From JALYOC01 sp036675345 (GTDB lineage: Bacteria; Myxococcota; Myxococcia; Myxococcales; Myxococcaceae): 47,954 bases of DNA. Position 1 is the stretch's first letter, and the number at the start of each line of letters is the position of its first letter. The notes beneath the pieces are model-generated. The model was not told the origin of the DNA and searched no databases. It saw nothing but the letters and a program-made list of their open reading frames with translations. Of this stretch, positions 32,753 through 43,201 are shown one piece after another. The position numbers were made by a program, and so were the translations under genes. The stretch lies in the NCBI GenBank assembly GCA_036675345.1, contig JAKFFE010000030.1, positions 1 to 47,954 on the forward strand, read 5' to 3'.

Positions 32753-33700
32753 CTACAGGCTGAAGGACCCCTCGCGGGCCGAGCCCACCACCAGCGAGCC
32801 ACCGCTGGGGGTGGTGACGGTGGCGTTGATCTCGTAGAGGTTGTCGATCCCGCCCGAGTTGGAGCTGAAGGACACCCGCGAGTTGCTGACCCAGCCGGGG
32901 AAGGTGTCCAGGGCGCTGGGGTCCTCCAGGTGGTCGGTCAGCTGCACCGGGTCGGTCACCGCGGAGGTGATGTCCTTCACGTAGATCCGCGAGGGCCCCG
33001 AGCTGCCGCGGCCGTCGAACACCACCTGGGTCGCGTCGGGGGACAGCGCCACCCGGTTGGTGATCTGGGTCAGGTCCCCGCCCAGGGAGCTGGCCACCAC
33101 GGTCACCGCGCCGGTGGTGAGGTTCACCTTCTCCAGCCGGTCGTAGTTGGGCGCCGCGCCGGTCATCGCCAGCACGTGGTTCCCGTCCGGGTAGAAGGAG
33201 GGCGAGGCGTAGGAGACCGACTCCGGGGTGAAGGTGGTGAAGTCCCCCGAGCCATCCGCCGCCACCGAGGCCAGCCGGGAGGTGTTGCCCGCATCGTCGT
33301 AGGCGAACACCACCAGGGTCCCGTCCGGCGAGAACACCGGGGTGCGGAAGTTCTTCTCCCCATCCCCCGGGGTGAACAGGGTGCGCGCGGTGCCGGTGCC
33401 ATTGGTGGTGATGGCCCGGATGCTGGGCACCCCCGCCACCACCTGCACGTAGACCACCTGCCGGCCGTCCGCGGAGAGCGAAGGCTGCCGGTTCCCGCCG
33501 TCCTCGGTCAGCGCCGAGGACTCCTGATAGTCGCTGGAGTCCGCGATGTAGATGTCTTCGTCGCGGACGAAGGCGTAGCCGTTGTTGAAGGTGATGGTGC
33601 CACCGCCGCCGCCGCCACCGCCGTCGTCCGGCAGACAGCCCGCCAGCAGCACCACCCAACCGCCCAGAATCTTTGCCGCGATGTTCCGGCTGATCGACAC
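32753..33700 (-). CDS. Beta-propeller (TolB/PD40-like) lipoprotein
   Basis: A 315-residue protein starting at GTG 33698-33700 (GGGAGTGG upstream). The N-terminus MSISRNIAAKILGGWVVLLA ends in a lipobox, VLLAGC, with the lipidated Cys at about 22; a glycine spacer (DDGGGGGGGG) follows. The remainder is a six- or seven-bladed propeller of PD40/WD40-like repeats (RQPSLSADGRQVVYVQVV, TPVFSPDGTLVVFAYD, SPSFYPDGNHVLAM, RVALSPDATQVVFDG). TolB-like propellers bind protein partners; this one lacks the TolB N-terminal domain. It should sit in the outer or inner membrane facing the periplasm or outside. It is followed by a good intrinsic terminator and appears monocistronic. Confidence 0.9.
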   Translation of the reverse strand: MSISRNIAAKILGGWVVLLAGCLPDDGGGGGGGGTITFNNGYAFVRDEDIYIADSSDYQESSALTEDGGNRQPSLSADGRQVVYVQVVAGVPSIRAITTNGTGTARTLFTPGDGEKNFRTPVFSPDGTLVVFAYDDAGNTSRLASVAADGSGDFTTFTPESVSYASPSFYPDGNHVLAMTGAAPNYDRLEKVNLTTGAVTVVASSLGGDLTQITNRVALSPDATQVVFDGRGSSGPSRIYVKDITSAVTDPVQLTDHLEDPSALDTFPGWVSNSRVSFSSNSGGIDNLYEINATVTTPSGGSLVVGSAREGSFSL

Positions 33701-33771
33701 GAAGCCACTCCCTGGAAGTCCTACCGGCCCTGACGAGCGCGGAGGTTAGGACGTCCGGGGTCCAGACGCAT

Positions 33772-34296
33772 TCAGCGGTTCAATTTGGCCAGCTCGTTGC
33801 GGCACAAATTGCACAACGCGATGCCCTTGCGATCCACCTCCTGCACGCTGGTGGCCAGGAACATCACGCAGCGTGAGTCCTCGCAGTAGGAGAGGCCGAC
33901 CAGGTGGCCCGCCTGGTGGACAGTCTCCACCTGGGCCCGGCGGCGGAACAGCGAGGGGTCCCCCGGGGTGCGCAACCGGAACAGGGAGACCACCGCCACC
34001 TTCGATTCGCGATCCGCCTCTCCGAACACGAAGGGCGAGTCGGGGACGAACAGGTCCACCTCGGTGATCCCGAGGGCGAAGTGCTGCCCCGGCTCCAGCA
34101 GCGGCACCATCCGCCGCATGATGGCGTTGGTGTGGTACTGGCCGCGGTCCTTGTTGAAGGCGTAGGTGGGCGTCTGCAGCGCCTTCTTCCCGGGCTGCGC
34201 GGTGACCCCCATCTGGGCGGCCAGCGGCTCCTCCAGGTCCTTCACGGTCGCCGACGGAATCGCCCCCACCGTCACCAGCTGAAGCAGTTTGTGCAT
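33772..34296 (-). CDS. Archaemetzincin-like protein with a degenerate active site
   Basis: The 174-residue protein matches archaemetzincins in layout: HQAGHLVGLSYCEDSRCVM (about 127-145), then DRKGIALCNLCRNEL with the CxxC (Cys162, Cys165). In active members the motif is HExxHxxGxxH followed by C-x4-C-x-M. Here Glu128 is Gln, and the third zinc ligand, His137, is Tyr, while the four structural Cys (138, 143, 162, 165) and the Met145 turn remain. Catalysis is therefore unlikely and a binding or regulatory role is inferred. It could also be a sequence error, but two independent changes make that less likely. The start follows GAAGGGG, which may sit in a small hairpin, and a tRNA-Gln ends 30 bases upstream. 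Confidence 0.8.
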   Translation of the reverse strand: MHKLLQLVTVGAIPSATVKDLEEPLAAQMGVTAQPGKKALQTPTYAFNKDRGQYHTNAIMRRMVPLLEPGQHFALGITEVDLFVPDSPFVFGEADRESKVAVVSLFRLRTPGDPSLFRRRAQVETVHQAGHLVGLSYCEDSRCVMFLATSVQEVDRKGIALCNLCRNELAKLNR

Positions 34297-34326
34297 CCGC
34301 GGCCCCTTCGATCAGCGTGAAGGTTT

Positions 34327-34400
34327 GGCTGGGGCGCAAGGATTCGAACCTTGATAATCAGAGCCAAAGTCTGATGTCCTGCCGTTAGACGACGCCCCAG
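34327..34400 (-). tRNA. trnQ: tRNA-Gln (anticodon UUG)
   Basis: On the minus strand the sequence begins TGGGGCGTCGTC, folds into a full cloverleaf with acceptor TGGGGCG/CGCCCCA, an anticodon stem ATCAGA/TCTGAT around the loop CTTTGGC, so the anticodon is TTG, and a T arm with GGTTCGAATCC. The 3' CCA is encoded (34327-34329). Upstream TATGCT lies about 19 bases before the 5' end and could be a weak -10. No terminator follows before the archaemetzincin-like gene. Confidence 0.95.
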
Positions 34401-34562
34401 TCGGATCTGCCCGGCCAGCATAGAGCACAACCCCCGGCTTCCGGAACGATTGAGATCGCCTGGTTGCTTGTTCACCAGCGAGCCGGGCCGGGCGGGCTGT
34501 TCACCACCACACTTCGGCGGCTTTGGCTGGCGACGGCGGGGATTCCTGGGCACAACTGGGGA

Positions 34563-34781
34563 GTGGACGAGAAGACCCTAGCCGCCCTGGCCCAGGCCGC
34601 CGACGAGCTGAACCTCCCGGCGCACTACATCAGCTGTGTCCGGCCGCTGTTGCGGGACGTGGAGGGCCCCTGGCCCCGCTGCTGCGGCAGCGGCTGCGAG
34701 CCCTGCGCCGATGACCTGATCAGCGTGGCCACCCGGACCCTGCAGCTGCTGGGGAAGAAGCGCGAAGCCCCGCTGCCCTGA
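34563..34781 (+). CDS. Small Cys-rich protein, possibly oxidoreductase-like
   Basis: A 72-residue protein from the GTG at 34563 (GGGGA upstream): VDEKTLAALAQAADELNLPA, then YISCVRPLLRDVEGPWPRCC and CGSGCEPCADDLISVA. The CCGSGCEPC cluster resembles the short oxidoreductase-like domain found at the N-terminus of some redox proteins, and might bind metal or Fe-S. It ends directly against the stop of the convergent PilZ gene (34782). The frame is open further upstream but composition supports the later start. Whether it is expressed is uncertain. Confidence 0.55.
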   Translation: MDEKTLAALAQAADELNLPAHYISCVRPLLRDVEGPWPRCCGSGCEPCADDLISVATRTLQLLGKKREAPLP

Positions 34782-35207
34782 TCAGGCGTCGGAGCCGGAC
34801 AGCTGCTGGCGCGACTCCAGGTAGCGGGCGATCGCCAGCTCCGCCTTGAGGTCGATCTCGGTGAAGGTGGCGTGCAATTCCAGCTCGTCGGCCAGCAGCT
34901 CCACCCGGATCACCTCTGCCCGGGCCTGCACCGGCCGGGCGTAGCCGGGGACCCGGATGCACAGCTCCACCTGGCGGCTCTCCGGGAAGTGTTCGCTGCG
35001 CCAGCGGCAGCCCCCCAAGGAGAGATCTCCGGGAGACTTCTCGTACTCGCCGCCGCTGCCCGCCTCGCGCACCAGAATGATCCGCGGCACCCGGGGAGAG
35101 TCCCGGCGATCCCCGCGACGGCGCGGTGCCTTGCGCTCCAGCGACTCCTCCACCTTGGCGGGGCCCCGGCGTTCTTTGCGGTCGCGGCGATCGGGAAGGA
35201 TCAGCAT
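34782..35207 (-). CDS. PilZ-domain protein (c-di-GMP receptor candidate)
   Basis: A 141-residue protein. A very basic N-terminal tail (DRRDRKERRGPAKVEESLER, then KAPRRRGDRR) precedes a PilZ domain. The binding motifs are present in recognisable form: an R-rich switch DRRDSPRVPRI (RxxxR-like) and, further on, GDLSLGGCRW, matching the D/N-x-S-x-x-G motif on the barrel. The rest is the beta barrel (VELCIRVPGYARPVQARAEV, then LELHATFTEIDLKAE). PilZ domains bind c-di-GMP, so this should be an effector. The strongly basic tail suggests nucleic acid or acidic-membrane contact. It is convergent with the small Cys-rich protein. The nearest other c-di-GMP-type domains are the MshEN proteins 3-6 kb away. 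Confidence 0.88.
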   Translation of the reverse strand: MLILPDRRDRKERRGPAKVEESLERKAPRRRGDRRDSPRVPRIILVREAGSGGEYEKSPGDLSLGGCRWRSEHFPESRQVELCIRVPGYARPVQARAEVIRVELLADELELHATFTEIDLKAELAIARYLESRQQLSGSDA

Positions 35208-35283
35208 CGGTCCATGGTGCCGAAACCGCGGGGGCCCGCAAGATTTCGGCTACAGGGTGCCACAGGCCGGGACCTCCCTCACC

Positions 35284-35970
35284 TCAGCGGGAGTGGTTGC
35301 TGAAGGGCTTCCCCTCGGGATCCAGGAAGCGGACGCTGCCCACCACGGTGCTGCCGTCCGGGGCCAGCTTCCACACCTCCTGGACCAGCACCCGGCCGGC
35401 GGGATCCAGGTACTCGCGCCCCGCACAGGGTGCAGGTTGACACCCCCCGGCGGCGATCGGCCGCTGGATTCCGGCGTGCAGGGTCTTCACCACCGCGAAG
35501 GAGGCGGCGGTGCTGCGGGTGGGGAACTCCTCCACCCGGGTCAGCTGGGGGACGCCGTCTTTGGAGGACACCGTCACCCGCCAGCGGCCCTCGAGGGCGA
35601 ACTCTCCCCCGCTCCCGGTCTTCTCCCGGAGGTGGCCGACCTTCATCCGGAAGTACACGTCCAGGGTCCCGTCCTCCCGCTCCTCCACCCGCACCGAGGA
35701 CAGCCGGGGCGAGTTGAAGGTGGCCAGGGCGCGGAACCCGGCCAGGTCCGTCTCCGCCTTGAGCACCAGCGGCTCCCGCGAGCTCCCCGGCCGCGGCGAG
35801 ACGTACTCGAACCCCGGCGACAGGGTCCGCTCGTAGAGCGCCGGATCCGCGCCCTCCACCGCGCGCAGGTAGTCCAGGGTCGCCCCCATCGGCGACCGGG
35901 CGGCGGTGGCGCAGCCGGTCCCCAGCAGCAGCGCCGCCCCCACCATCACCGCTGGACTCATCTTCACCAT
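35284..35970 (-). CDS. Lipoprotein of unknown function
   Basis: A 228-residue protein. From the ATG at 35968-35970 the N-terminus MVKMSPAVMVGAALLLGTGC is a lipoprotein signal with lipobox LLGTGC, Cys at 20; a second ATG at 35959-35961 would shorten it by three residues. The body (ATLDYLRAVEGADPALYERT, then SRVEEREDGTLDVYFRMKVG) may be an NTF2/SnoaL-like or beta-sandwich fold but I do not recognise it with confidence. Two Cys (CQPAPC) near the C-terminus could form a disulfide. It is on the same strand as gyrB, downstream of it by 101 bases. Confidence 0.75.
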   Translation of the reverse strand: MVKMSPAVMVGAALLLGTGCATAARSPMGATLDYLRAVEGADPALYERTLSPGFEYVSPRPGSSREPLVLKAETDLAGFRALATFNSPRLSSVRVEEREDGTLDVYFRMKVGHLREKTGSGGEFALEGRWRVTVSSKDGVPQLTRVEEFPTRSTAASFAVVKTLHAGIQRPIAAGGCQPAPCAGREYLDPAGRVLVQEVWKLAPDGSTVVGSVRFLDPEGKPFSNHSR

Positions 35971-36071
35971 CGCTGGCGCAGGGTACGCCCGTCCGGGGGG
36001 ACGCGCGAAGAACCCGTCATGATCCACTGTCGCCGTGGGCGCCGCACCGGAGGAGGGAGCGCCCGGCCGGC

Positions 36072-38534
<2,463 letters not shown>

Positions 38535-38751
38535 GTTTTTGTGTGCCAGTGGGGCCGGCGGGGAAGTCGGAAAACGGGCCCGAAAAGTGGTGGTTGGATG
38601 TAACACGCGGATCCCTCCCCCACAACGCCCGTGAGCGCCCCTAAGCCTTCAAGCTTGTTCGGGATTTTACCCTGGCCCGGGCCTGCCCGGAGGACAGGCG
38701 GGAAGGCCCCCGAAGCAGCCCGTCCTCAGGGCCACAAATCGGGGGCCGGTC

Positions 38752-41376
38752 CTACTGGGCCGGCGCCCGACACTGGACCCCGGAGAGCCGCACCGCCACC
38801 CCCTCGGAGGTGAACAGCCGCAGCTCCTCTCCGTGGGCGAACAGGCGCGCGTCGGAGTAGCGGTAGTCGCCGGGGATGGTCACTGCCTCCCAGTCGCCGG
38901 TGGGGCCGGTCCCCACCGACAGCCGGCGAACCCCGTCCGCGGCCACCGCGAACAGCTGTCCGCAGTGCTGCAGGTACTGGGTCACCGGGAGGGAGGCCGC
39001 CGGGAGCGCGGGGGCCAGCACCAGCTGGCTGGGCAGGGAGTAGACGGTTCCGTTCTTCATCCCCACCCGGGCGCGGACCCCGTCGGCGAACACCGCCAGC
39101 GGCTCGGTGTTGTCCTCCAGGAGCACCTCCTCGGTCCGCCAGACGTTGATGTTGGCGGCGGTGAAGTGGAACACCCGGTAGGCCTGGACCAGATAGCCCT
39201 CCACGAAGCGAGGGGTGGCCCCCGGCGCCAGGGTGGTCAGCGACTGCACCGGCGCGTGCATCACCGCGGTGAACTTCACCGCCGGCTCGGGGCTGCTGAA
39301 GAAGTCCGCCTCCGAGTACGCCTCCGGGGAGAGGGAGGAGAGCTGCTGGGTGAGGTCCGCCGCCAGCAGGGTGTCCCCGGAGGCCAGCAGCCACACCGTC
39401 CGGTCGTCGGAGGTGGTGGCGGTGGTGCTCAGGTAGGGCGGACCGAACTGCTCCGGATCGGTGAGGCGGGCCAGAGCGCGACGGGGGAAGCCCGGCCGTT
39501 GGCCCGGGTCCAGCAGCTCCACCAGCCCGGTGATCGGGGTGCCTCCCTCCTCCTGCTCGTAGACCAGCAGCCAGCGCGGACGCCCCTGCACCCCGGCGGC
39601 GACGTTCTCGGGCAGGGGACGGTGGAGGTAGCCCAGGGGTCCCTCGGCGAACAGCCGCTCCTCCAGCACCGGGACCGGCACCCGTCCGATCCTCCCGTGG
39701 GTCTCCTTGGCACGGACCGCGGTCAGCTCCACGCCGTTGAACAGCACCGAGGGGCTGCGGTCCAGGCTCCAGGGCTCCAGCGCCCAGGAGTTGGTCGGCT
39801 GCCACTGGTGCCCCAGGTCATCGGCCACCGAGAACCCGGTCACCGTGGCGGTATCCACAGTCACCGGGCGGGTGTAGCGAGCGCCATGCAGTGGCTCGCC
39901 CAGGCCCGACCCCAGGTCGGAGTCCTTGAACGGCGAGCAGTTGCCGGTGGGATCCACCGCCGCCAGGTCGAACCCGCCGTCCGGGTTGCTGCAGCGGGCC
40001 TCCACCCGGCGCAGCGACGCTGCTGTATCGAAGTGGTTCCACACCCAGCGGACCTCCGAGTTGTCCGGACAGGGCCGACAACCCTGAGTGGAGATGAACC
40101 CCCCGTTCACCCCCACCGGGTTGAAGACCGGAGGCGCGAAGACACACTCGGACCCCGGCGTGGGTGGGACGCCGCTCAGGTCGTAGGGCTCGAAGATCAG
40201 CACCCCCTCGCGGAAGCCACCGGTGACCGGCTCCTCCCGGTAGCGCAGATTCAGCACGCGGCCTCCGGGCCCGAACTGGAACCGCAGCGGTTCAGTGGGG
40301 GAGGCGCCCACCAGCGAGGCCTGCTCCTCCGCGCACCCGAAGCCGCCGCGGATCGGCTCCCAGCCCTCGCCCTTGGGCGCGCCCCCGTCGGCGATCAGCA
40401 GCCCATCCAGGCGACGGCCGTAGACCCCGGCCGGGGTCGCCGCCAGCACCAGGGGGTTGAGGTGGCCGTAGGTGACGGCGTCGTGGAGCGGGAGGACGCC
40501 CCCGTCGTAGCGGACCTGTTGCACCGGCCCGGTGACGCCGGTCTCCAGGTTGTGGACCTGGAGGTGATCCTTGCCCAGCCCCAGCAGCAACGGGGGATTG
40601 GCGATCGACAGCTCACTGAGGCGCAGCTTCGCTGGCGGGCTCTGGTCGGAGAACATCTGCGAGCATTCCCCCGCGGGATCCTGGGCCAGCAGCGGCCCGG
40701 GGCCGTAGCGACACACCACCCCTCCGTCCAGCAGCGCCAGGGTCTGGTGGCCGGTGGCGGCCAGGTCCCGCACCGGAGGCAGCGGCACCCAGAGCACGTC
40801 CATCGCGCGGCCAGGCAGGGGCCGGCCCTCATAGGCCTCGCAGTCCGTCTGGGTGGGGAACCCGCCGTCCGGGAGCGCCGGCCGGGGGAAGGTCCACTTG
40901 AGCACCGTGTACAGCCCGCCATCCAGCGCCAGCGACATCAGCCGGGCCGGGTAGCTGCCGGTCCGATACTCGCCGGCGACCGGATTGCCGGCGCAGGTGG
41001 GGAGGGTCAGCGAGACCTCCTGGTTGAAGCCCGCCACGTGCGAGGGCAGGCCGTCGGGCACCAGCTGGCCGAGGCGGACGGAGGTCAGCGCTCCCGAACC
41101 GGACGGCAGCAGTTCCTCCTGGGCCGGGTCCAGACACTGGCCCTGGGGTCCGCAGCGCCAGCTGCCCTCGCAGTGGGAGTCCTCGCGGCATTCCCAGGGC
41201 TGCTGGTCCCCCCGCGCGTGGCAGACACCCTCCAGGCCGCACACCCCGTCTCCGGGGCACTGGGCGATTCCGGCGTCGAAGTCGCAGGCGTAGGGCTGGA
41301 AGCCGCCCAGGTCCAGACAGGTGCAGCCGCCGGCCACCAGCGCCGAGAACACAGTCACCGCCAGCAGCCCTCTCAC
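38752..41376 (-). CDS. Large Cys-rich lipoprotein of unknown function
   Basis: An 874-residue protein starting at a GTG (41374-41376) that overlaps the upstream gene's stop by four bases, so translation is probably coupled. The N-terminus MRGLLAVTVFSALVAGGC is a lipoprotein signal (lipobox VAGGC, Cys at 18). Residues about 30-85 carry Cys-rich segments (DFDAGIAQCPGDGVCGLEGV, then CREDSHCEGSWRCGPQGQC), resembling short myxobacterial metal/calcium-binding repeats. The remainder is beta-rich with repeating DGG motifs; it has no recognisable enzyme motif and may be a propeller-like receptor or adhesin. It is the last gene of the operon 42694-38752. Confidence 0.8.
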   Translation of the reverse strand: MRGLLAVTVFSALVAGGCTCLDLGGFQPYACDFDAGIAQCPGDGVCGLEGVCHARGDQQPWECREDSHCEGSWRCGPQGQCLDPAQEELLPSGSGALTSVRLGQLVPDGLPSHVAGFNQEVSLTLPTCAGNPVAGEYRTGSYPARLMSLALDGGLYTVLKWTFPRPALPDGGFPTQTDCEAYEGRPLPGRAMDVLWVPLPPVRDLAATGHQTLALLDGGVVCRYGPGPLLAQDPAGECSQMFSDQSPPAKLRLSELSIANPPLLLGLGKDHLQVHNLETGVTGPVQQVRYDGGVLPLHDAVTYGHLNPLVLAATPAGVYGRRLDGLLIADGGAPKGEGWEPIRGGFGCAEEQASLVGASPTEPLRFQFGPGGRVLNLRYREEPVTGGFREGVLIFEPYDLSGVPPTPGSECVFAPPVFNPVGVNGGFISTQGCRPCPDNSEVRWVWNHFDTAASLRRVEARCSNPDGGFDLAAVDPTGNCSPFKDSDLGSGLGEPLHGARYTRPVTVDTATVTGFSVADDLGHQWQPTNSWALEPWSLDRSPSVLFNGVELTAVRAKETHGRIGRVPVPVLEERLFAEGPLGYLHRPLPENVAAGVQGRPRWLLVYEQEEGGTPITGLVELLDPGQRPGFPRRALARLTDPEQFGPPYLSTTATTSDDRTVWLLASGDTLLAADLTQQLSSLSPEAYSEADFFSSPEPAVKFTAVMHAPVQSLTTLAPGATPRFVEGYLVQAYRVFHFTAANINVWRTEEVLLEDNTEPLAVFADGVRARVGMKNGTVYSLPSQLVLAPALPAASLPVTQYLQHCGQLFAVAADGVRRLSVGTGPTGDWEAVTIPGDYRYSDARLFAHGEELRLFTSEGVAVRLSGVQCRAPAQ

Positions 41377-42164
41377 GGGAACACCCCCACCAGCGCCACT
41401 CCGCGGGGAGCGGGCACCAGGGCCAGCGACGTCGAAGAGGACGGAAGCAGCCAGATCCCGGCGCCGATCAGCGCGCCTCCGGCGGCGATGGCGGCGATCC
41501 CCAGCCCGCGCTCCAGGGCGATCTCCGAGTCCTGGGTCCGGTAGTAGTCCACCGGGCGCAGGTTCACCCCGCCGGCCAGTTCGCGGGAGACCGCGGCCTC
41601 CCGGGTCACCGAATCGAAGGTGGCCAGGGCGCCCACCAGGGCGGCGACGCCGCCGGCGCCAATCAACGAGTACTGCACCAGCCGCGAGGGCGGTTCAGGC
41701 AGCGCGGTGGCGGTGGCGGTGGCCACGTCCACCGGCAGGAAGGCGCGCAGCTGCTCCAGGTCCCGGGCGATGCGGGTGGACCGGCCCAGCGGCTGGGCCC
41801 GGGCGGTGTCCAGGGTCTGGAGGGTGAGCTGATACGACTCCCCCAGCTGGGCCAGGGTCCCGGAGAGAACGAAGCGGGCCCCCAGCGCGCCGGCCAGTTC
41901 GGCCAGACAGGAGCTGGAGTCCTCCGCGCAGCCCATCAGCTGCCGCTGCCGTTCGGAGCCGAGGATGGTCTGGATGTCCTGGGCGGACATCGGCTGGAAG
42001 AAGCCCCGCTGGGCGACCTCGGTGGTGATCGCCTCGGTGATCGCGCGCGCCACCTCCGGGGACACGCCTCCGGCCGGGGTCAGCGCGGTCACCAGCAGCT
42101 TCGGCTTCTCCAAACCCGGCTCGGCGGCGAGGGTCAGGGACAGCACCAGGGCGAGGGGGATCAT
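41373..42164 (-). CDS. Exported CsgG/TolB-N-like protein with C-terminal hydrophobic segments
   Basis: A 263-residue protein. The ATG at 42162-42164 follows CTAGGAG. The N-terminus (MIPLALVLSLTLAAEPGLEK) is a signal peptide. The first domain, about residues 20-150 (VARAITEAITTEVAQRGFFQ, MSAQDIQTILGSERQRQLMG, SCLAELAGALGARFVLSGTL), has the alpha-beta pattern of the CsgG/TolB-N/FlgO-like proteins, which often detect or assemble at the envelope. Two hydrophobic stretches (SLIGAGGVAALVGALATF and IAAIAAGGALIGAGIWLL) follow at about 170-190 and 215-235. Middle gene of the operon, 11 bases after the zincin-like gene and overlapping the Cys-rich lipoprotein. Confidence 0.75.
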   Translation of the reverse strand: MIPLALVLSLTLAAEPGLEKPKLLVTALTPAGGVSPEVARAITEAITTEVAQRGFFQPMSAQDIQTILGSERQRQLMGCAEDSSSCLAELAGALGARFVLSGTLAQLGESYQLTLQTLDTARAQPLGRSTRIARDLEQLRAFLPVDVATATATALPEPPSRLVQYSLIGAGGVAALVGALATFDSVTREAAVSRELAGGVNLRPVDYYRTQDSEIALERGLGIAAIAAGGALIGAGIWLLPSSSTSLALVPAPRGVALVGVFP

Positions 42165-42175
42165 CTCAAGGGCTC

Positions 42176-42694
42176 CTAGAACGCCCAGCGGGAGATCCAC
42201 CGCTGGGGCGTGAACTCGGGGATCGGACAGGGGGTGAGGGTCTCGCCTACGCCCGGCTCCAGCAGGGTGCGGAAGTCCAGCTTCTCCCCGGTGCGGTAGT
42301 AGTGCGCCAGGTACCTCCAGTCCGCGTGCCACCAATCGGAGACCCAGCGGTCCAGGTCCTTGATCCCCGCCTCGTGGAGCAGCTGGAGGCTGATCCGGGT
42401 GGCGTCCTTCTCGTAGGAGAAGATCTTGGCCAGCTCCTCCTCCCCCTTGCCGATCGAGAGGTCGGTGCCCAGCCGGCGGTACTCCTCCGAGCGGTTCCAC
42501 TGCACGGTGTGCCCGAAGAGGTGGATCAGCACGAACAGCGCGCTCTCCAGATCCTGGTCGTGGTCGATCAGGATCTTCATCCCGTCGAAGTCACCGGTGT
42601 TGGGGTCCAGCACGTCGGAGATCGCCACCGGGATCTGGTAGCGATCCTCGATCCGGCGCTCGACCCGGTCGTAGGCTTCCTTGAAGGGAGTCAT
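42176..42694 (-). CDS. Zincin-like protein lacking the catalytic Glu (HLFGH)
   Basis: A 172-residue protein with the layout of an ImmA/IrrE-like or related metallopeptidase: a strand GMKILIDHDQDLESALFVLI leading into a helix with HLFGHTVQW (His58, His62), then a second helix EEELAKIFSYEKDATRISLQ that would supply a third ligand. The usual catalytic Glu after the first His is Leu, so it should not cleave peptides although it may still bind zinc. No signal peptide is seen. It is the first gene of an apparent operon with the CsgG-like protein and the large Cys-rich lipoprotein. It could also be an unrelated fold with a chance motif. Confidence 0.65.
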   Translation of the reverse strand: MTPFKEAYDRVERRIEDRYQIPVAISDVLDPNTGDFDGMKILIDHDQDLESALFVLIHLFGHTVQWNRSEEYRRLGTDLSIGKGEEELAKIFSYEKDATRISLQLLHEAGIKDLDRWVSDWWHADWRYLAHYYRTGEKLDFRTLLEPGVGETLTPCPIPEFTPQRWISRWAF

Positions 42695-42754
42695 CGGGGG
42701 CGGAGCAGACCCGATGGCCGGGGCAAGCTCAAGCCGCGGGAAAGGCGCCCGGGC

Positions 42755-43015
42755 TCAGCCGGTCTTGACCAGCTTGTCCACCAGGGCCACGTACTGGGCC
42801 ATCGCCTGCTCCTTGCCCAGCCCCTTGCGCCCGGTCCAGGCGTCGAACTTGGCCCGGCCCTTGAGGTCCAGCATCCCGGGGCGCTTGCCCTCCACGTCCC
42901 CGTCGGTGGCCTGCTTGTAGAGGGCGTACAGCTCCAGCAGGGTGTCGTTGGAGGGACGGGTGGTGAGGGTCTTTACCCGCTGCTGCGCGGAGGCGAAGTC
43001 GTCGGTGAGGGCCAT
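42755..43015 (-). CDS. Acyl-CoA-binding protein
   Basis: An 86-residue protein, the usual length for this family. MALTDDFASAQQRVKTLTTR opens a four-helix bundle; YALYKQATDGDVEGKRPGML followed by DLKGRAKFDAWTGRKGLGKE is the diagnostic ACBP signature (Y-x-x-Y-K-Q-A-T-x-G-D, K-x-K-x-x-A-W). It binds medium- to long-chain acyl-CoA in the cytoplasm and buffers the acyl-CoA pool. Bacterial ACBPs occur in relatively few phyla, including Myxococcota. The start at 43013-43015 gives the family N-terminus; no strong ribosome site is visible. The thioesterase gene lies 187 bases upstream on the same strand. Confidence 0.96.
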   Translation of the reverse strand: MALTDDFASAQQRVKTLTTRPSNDTLLELYALYKQATDGDVEGKRPGMLDLKGRAKFDAWTGRKGLGKEQAMAQYVALVDKLVKTG

Positions 43016-43201
43016 GGGGAGAGCGAAGCAAGTTGGGGGGCGGAGGACAACCGACTTCCACACGTCCCGCCCGGCCGCCGCAGGTTGATCCCCAGGGCAT
43101 CGGGCGGCAGCAGCGTGAAGGCGTCCTCCTCCTGGCCTGAGGCTCTCTTCTCTCCTGGCGTTGCAGGGGATTTCGAGGACCCGGGAGGGCGCGGGGGCAA
43201 C

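Noticed and set aside
34401..34470. Promoter for the tRNA-Gln
   Set aside because: TATGCT is present at a suitable place but no good -35 is found, so I mention it only in the tRNA entry.
36037..36064. GGGCGC/GCGCCC hairpin as gyrB terminator
   Set aside because: The loop is long (16 bases), the stem is short and no T-run follows, so the support is weak.
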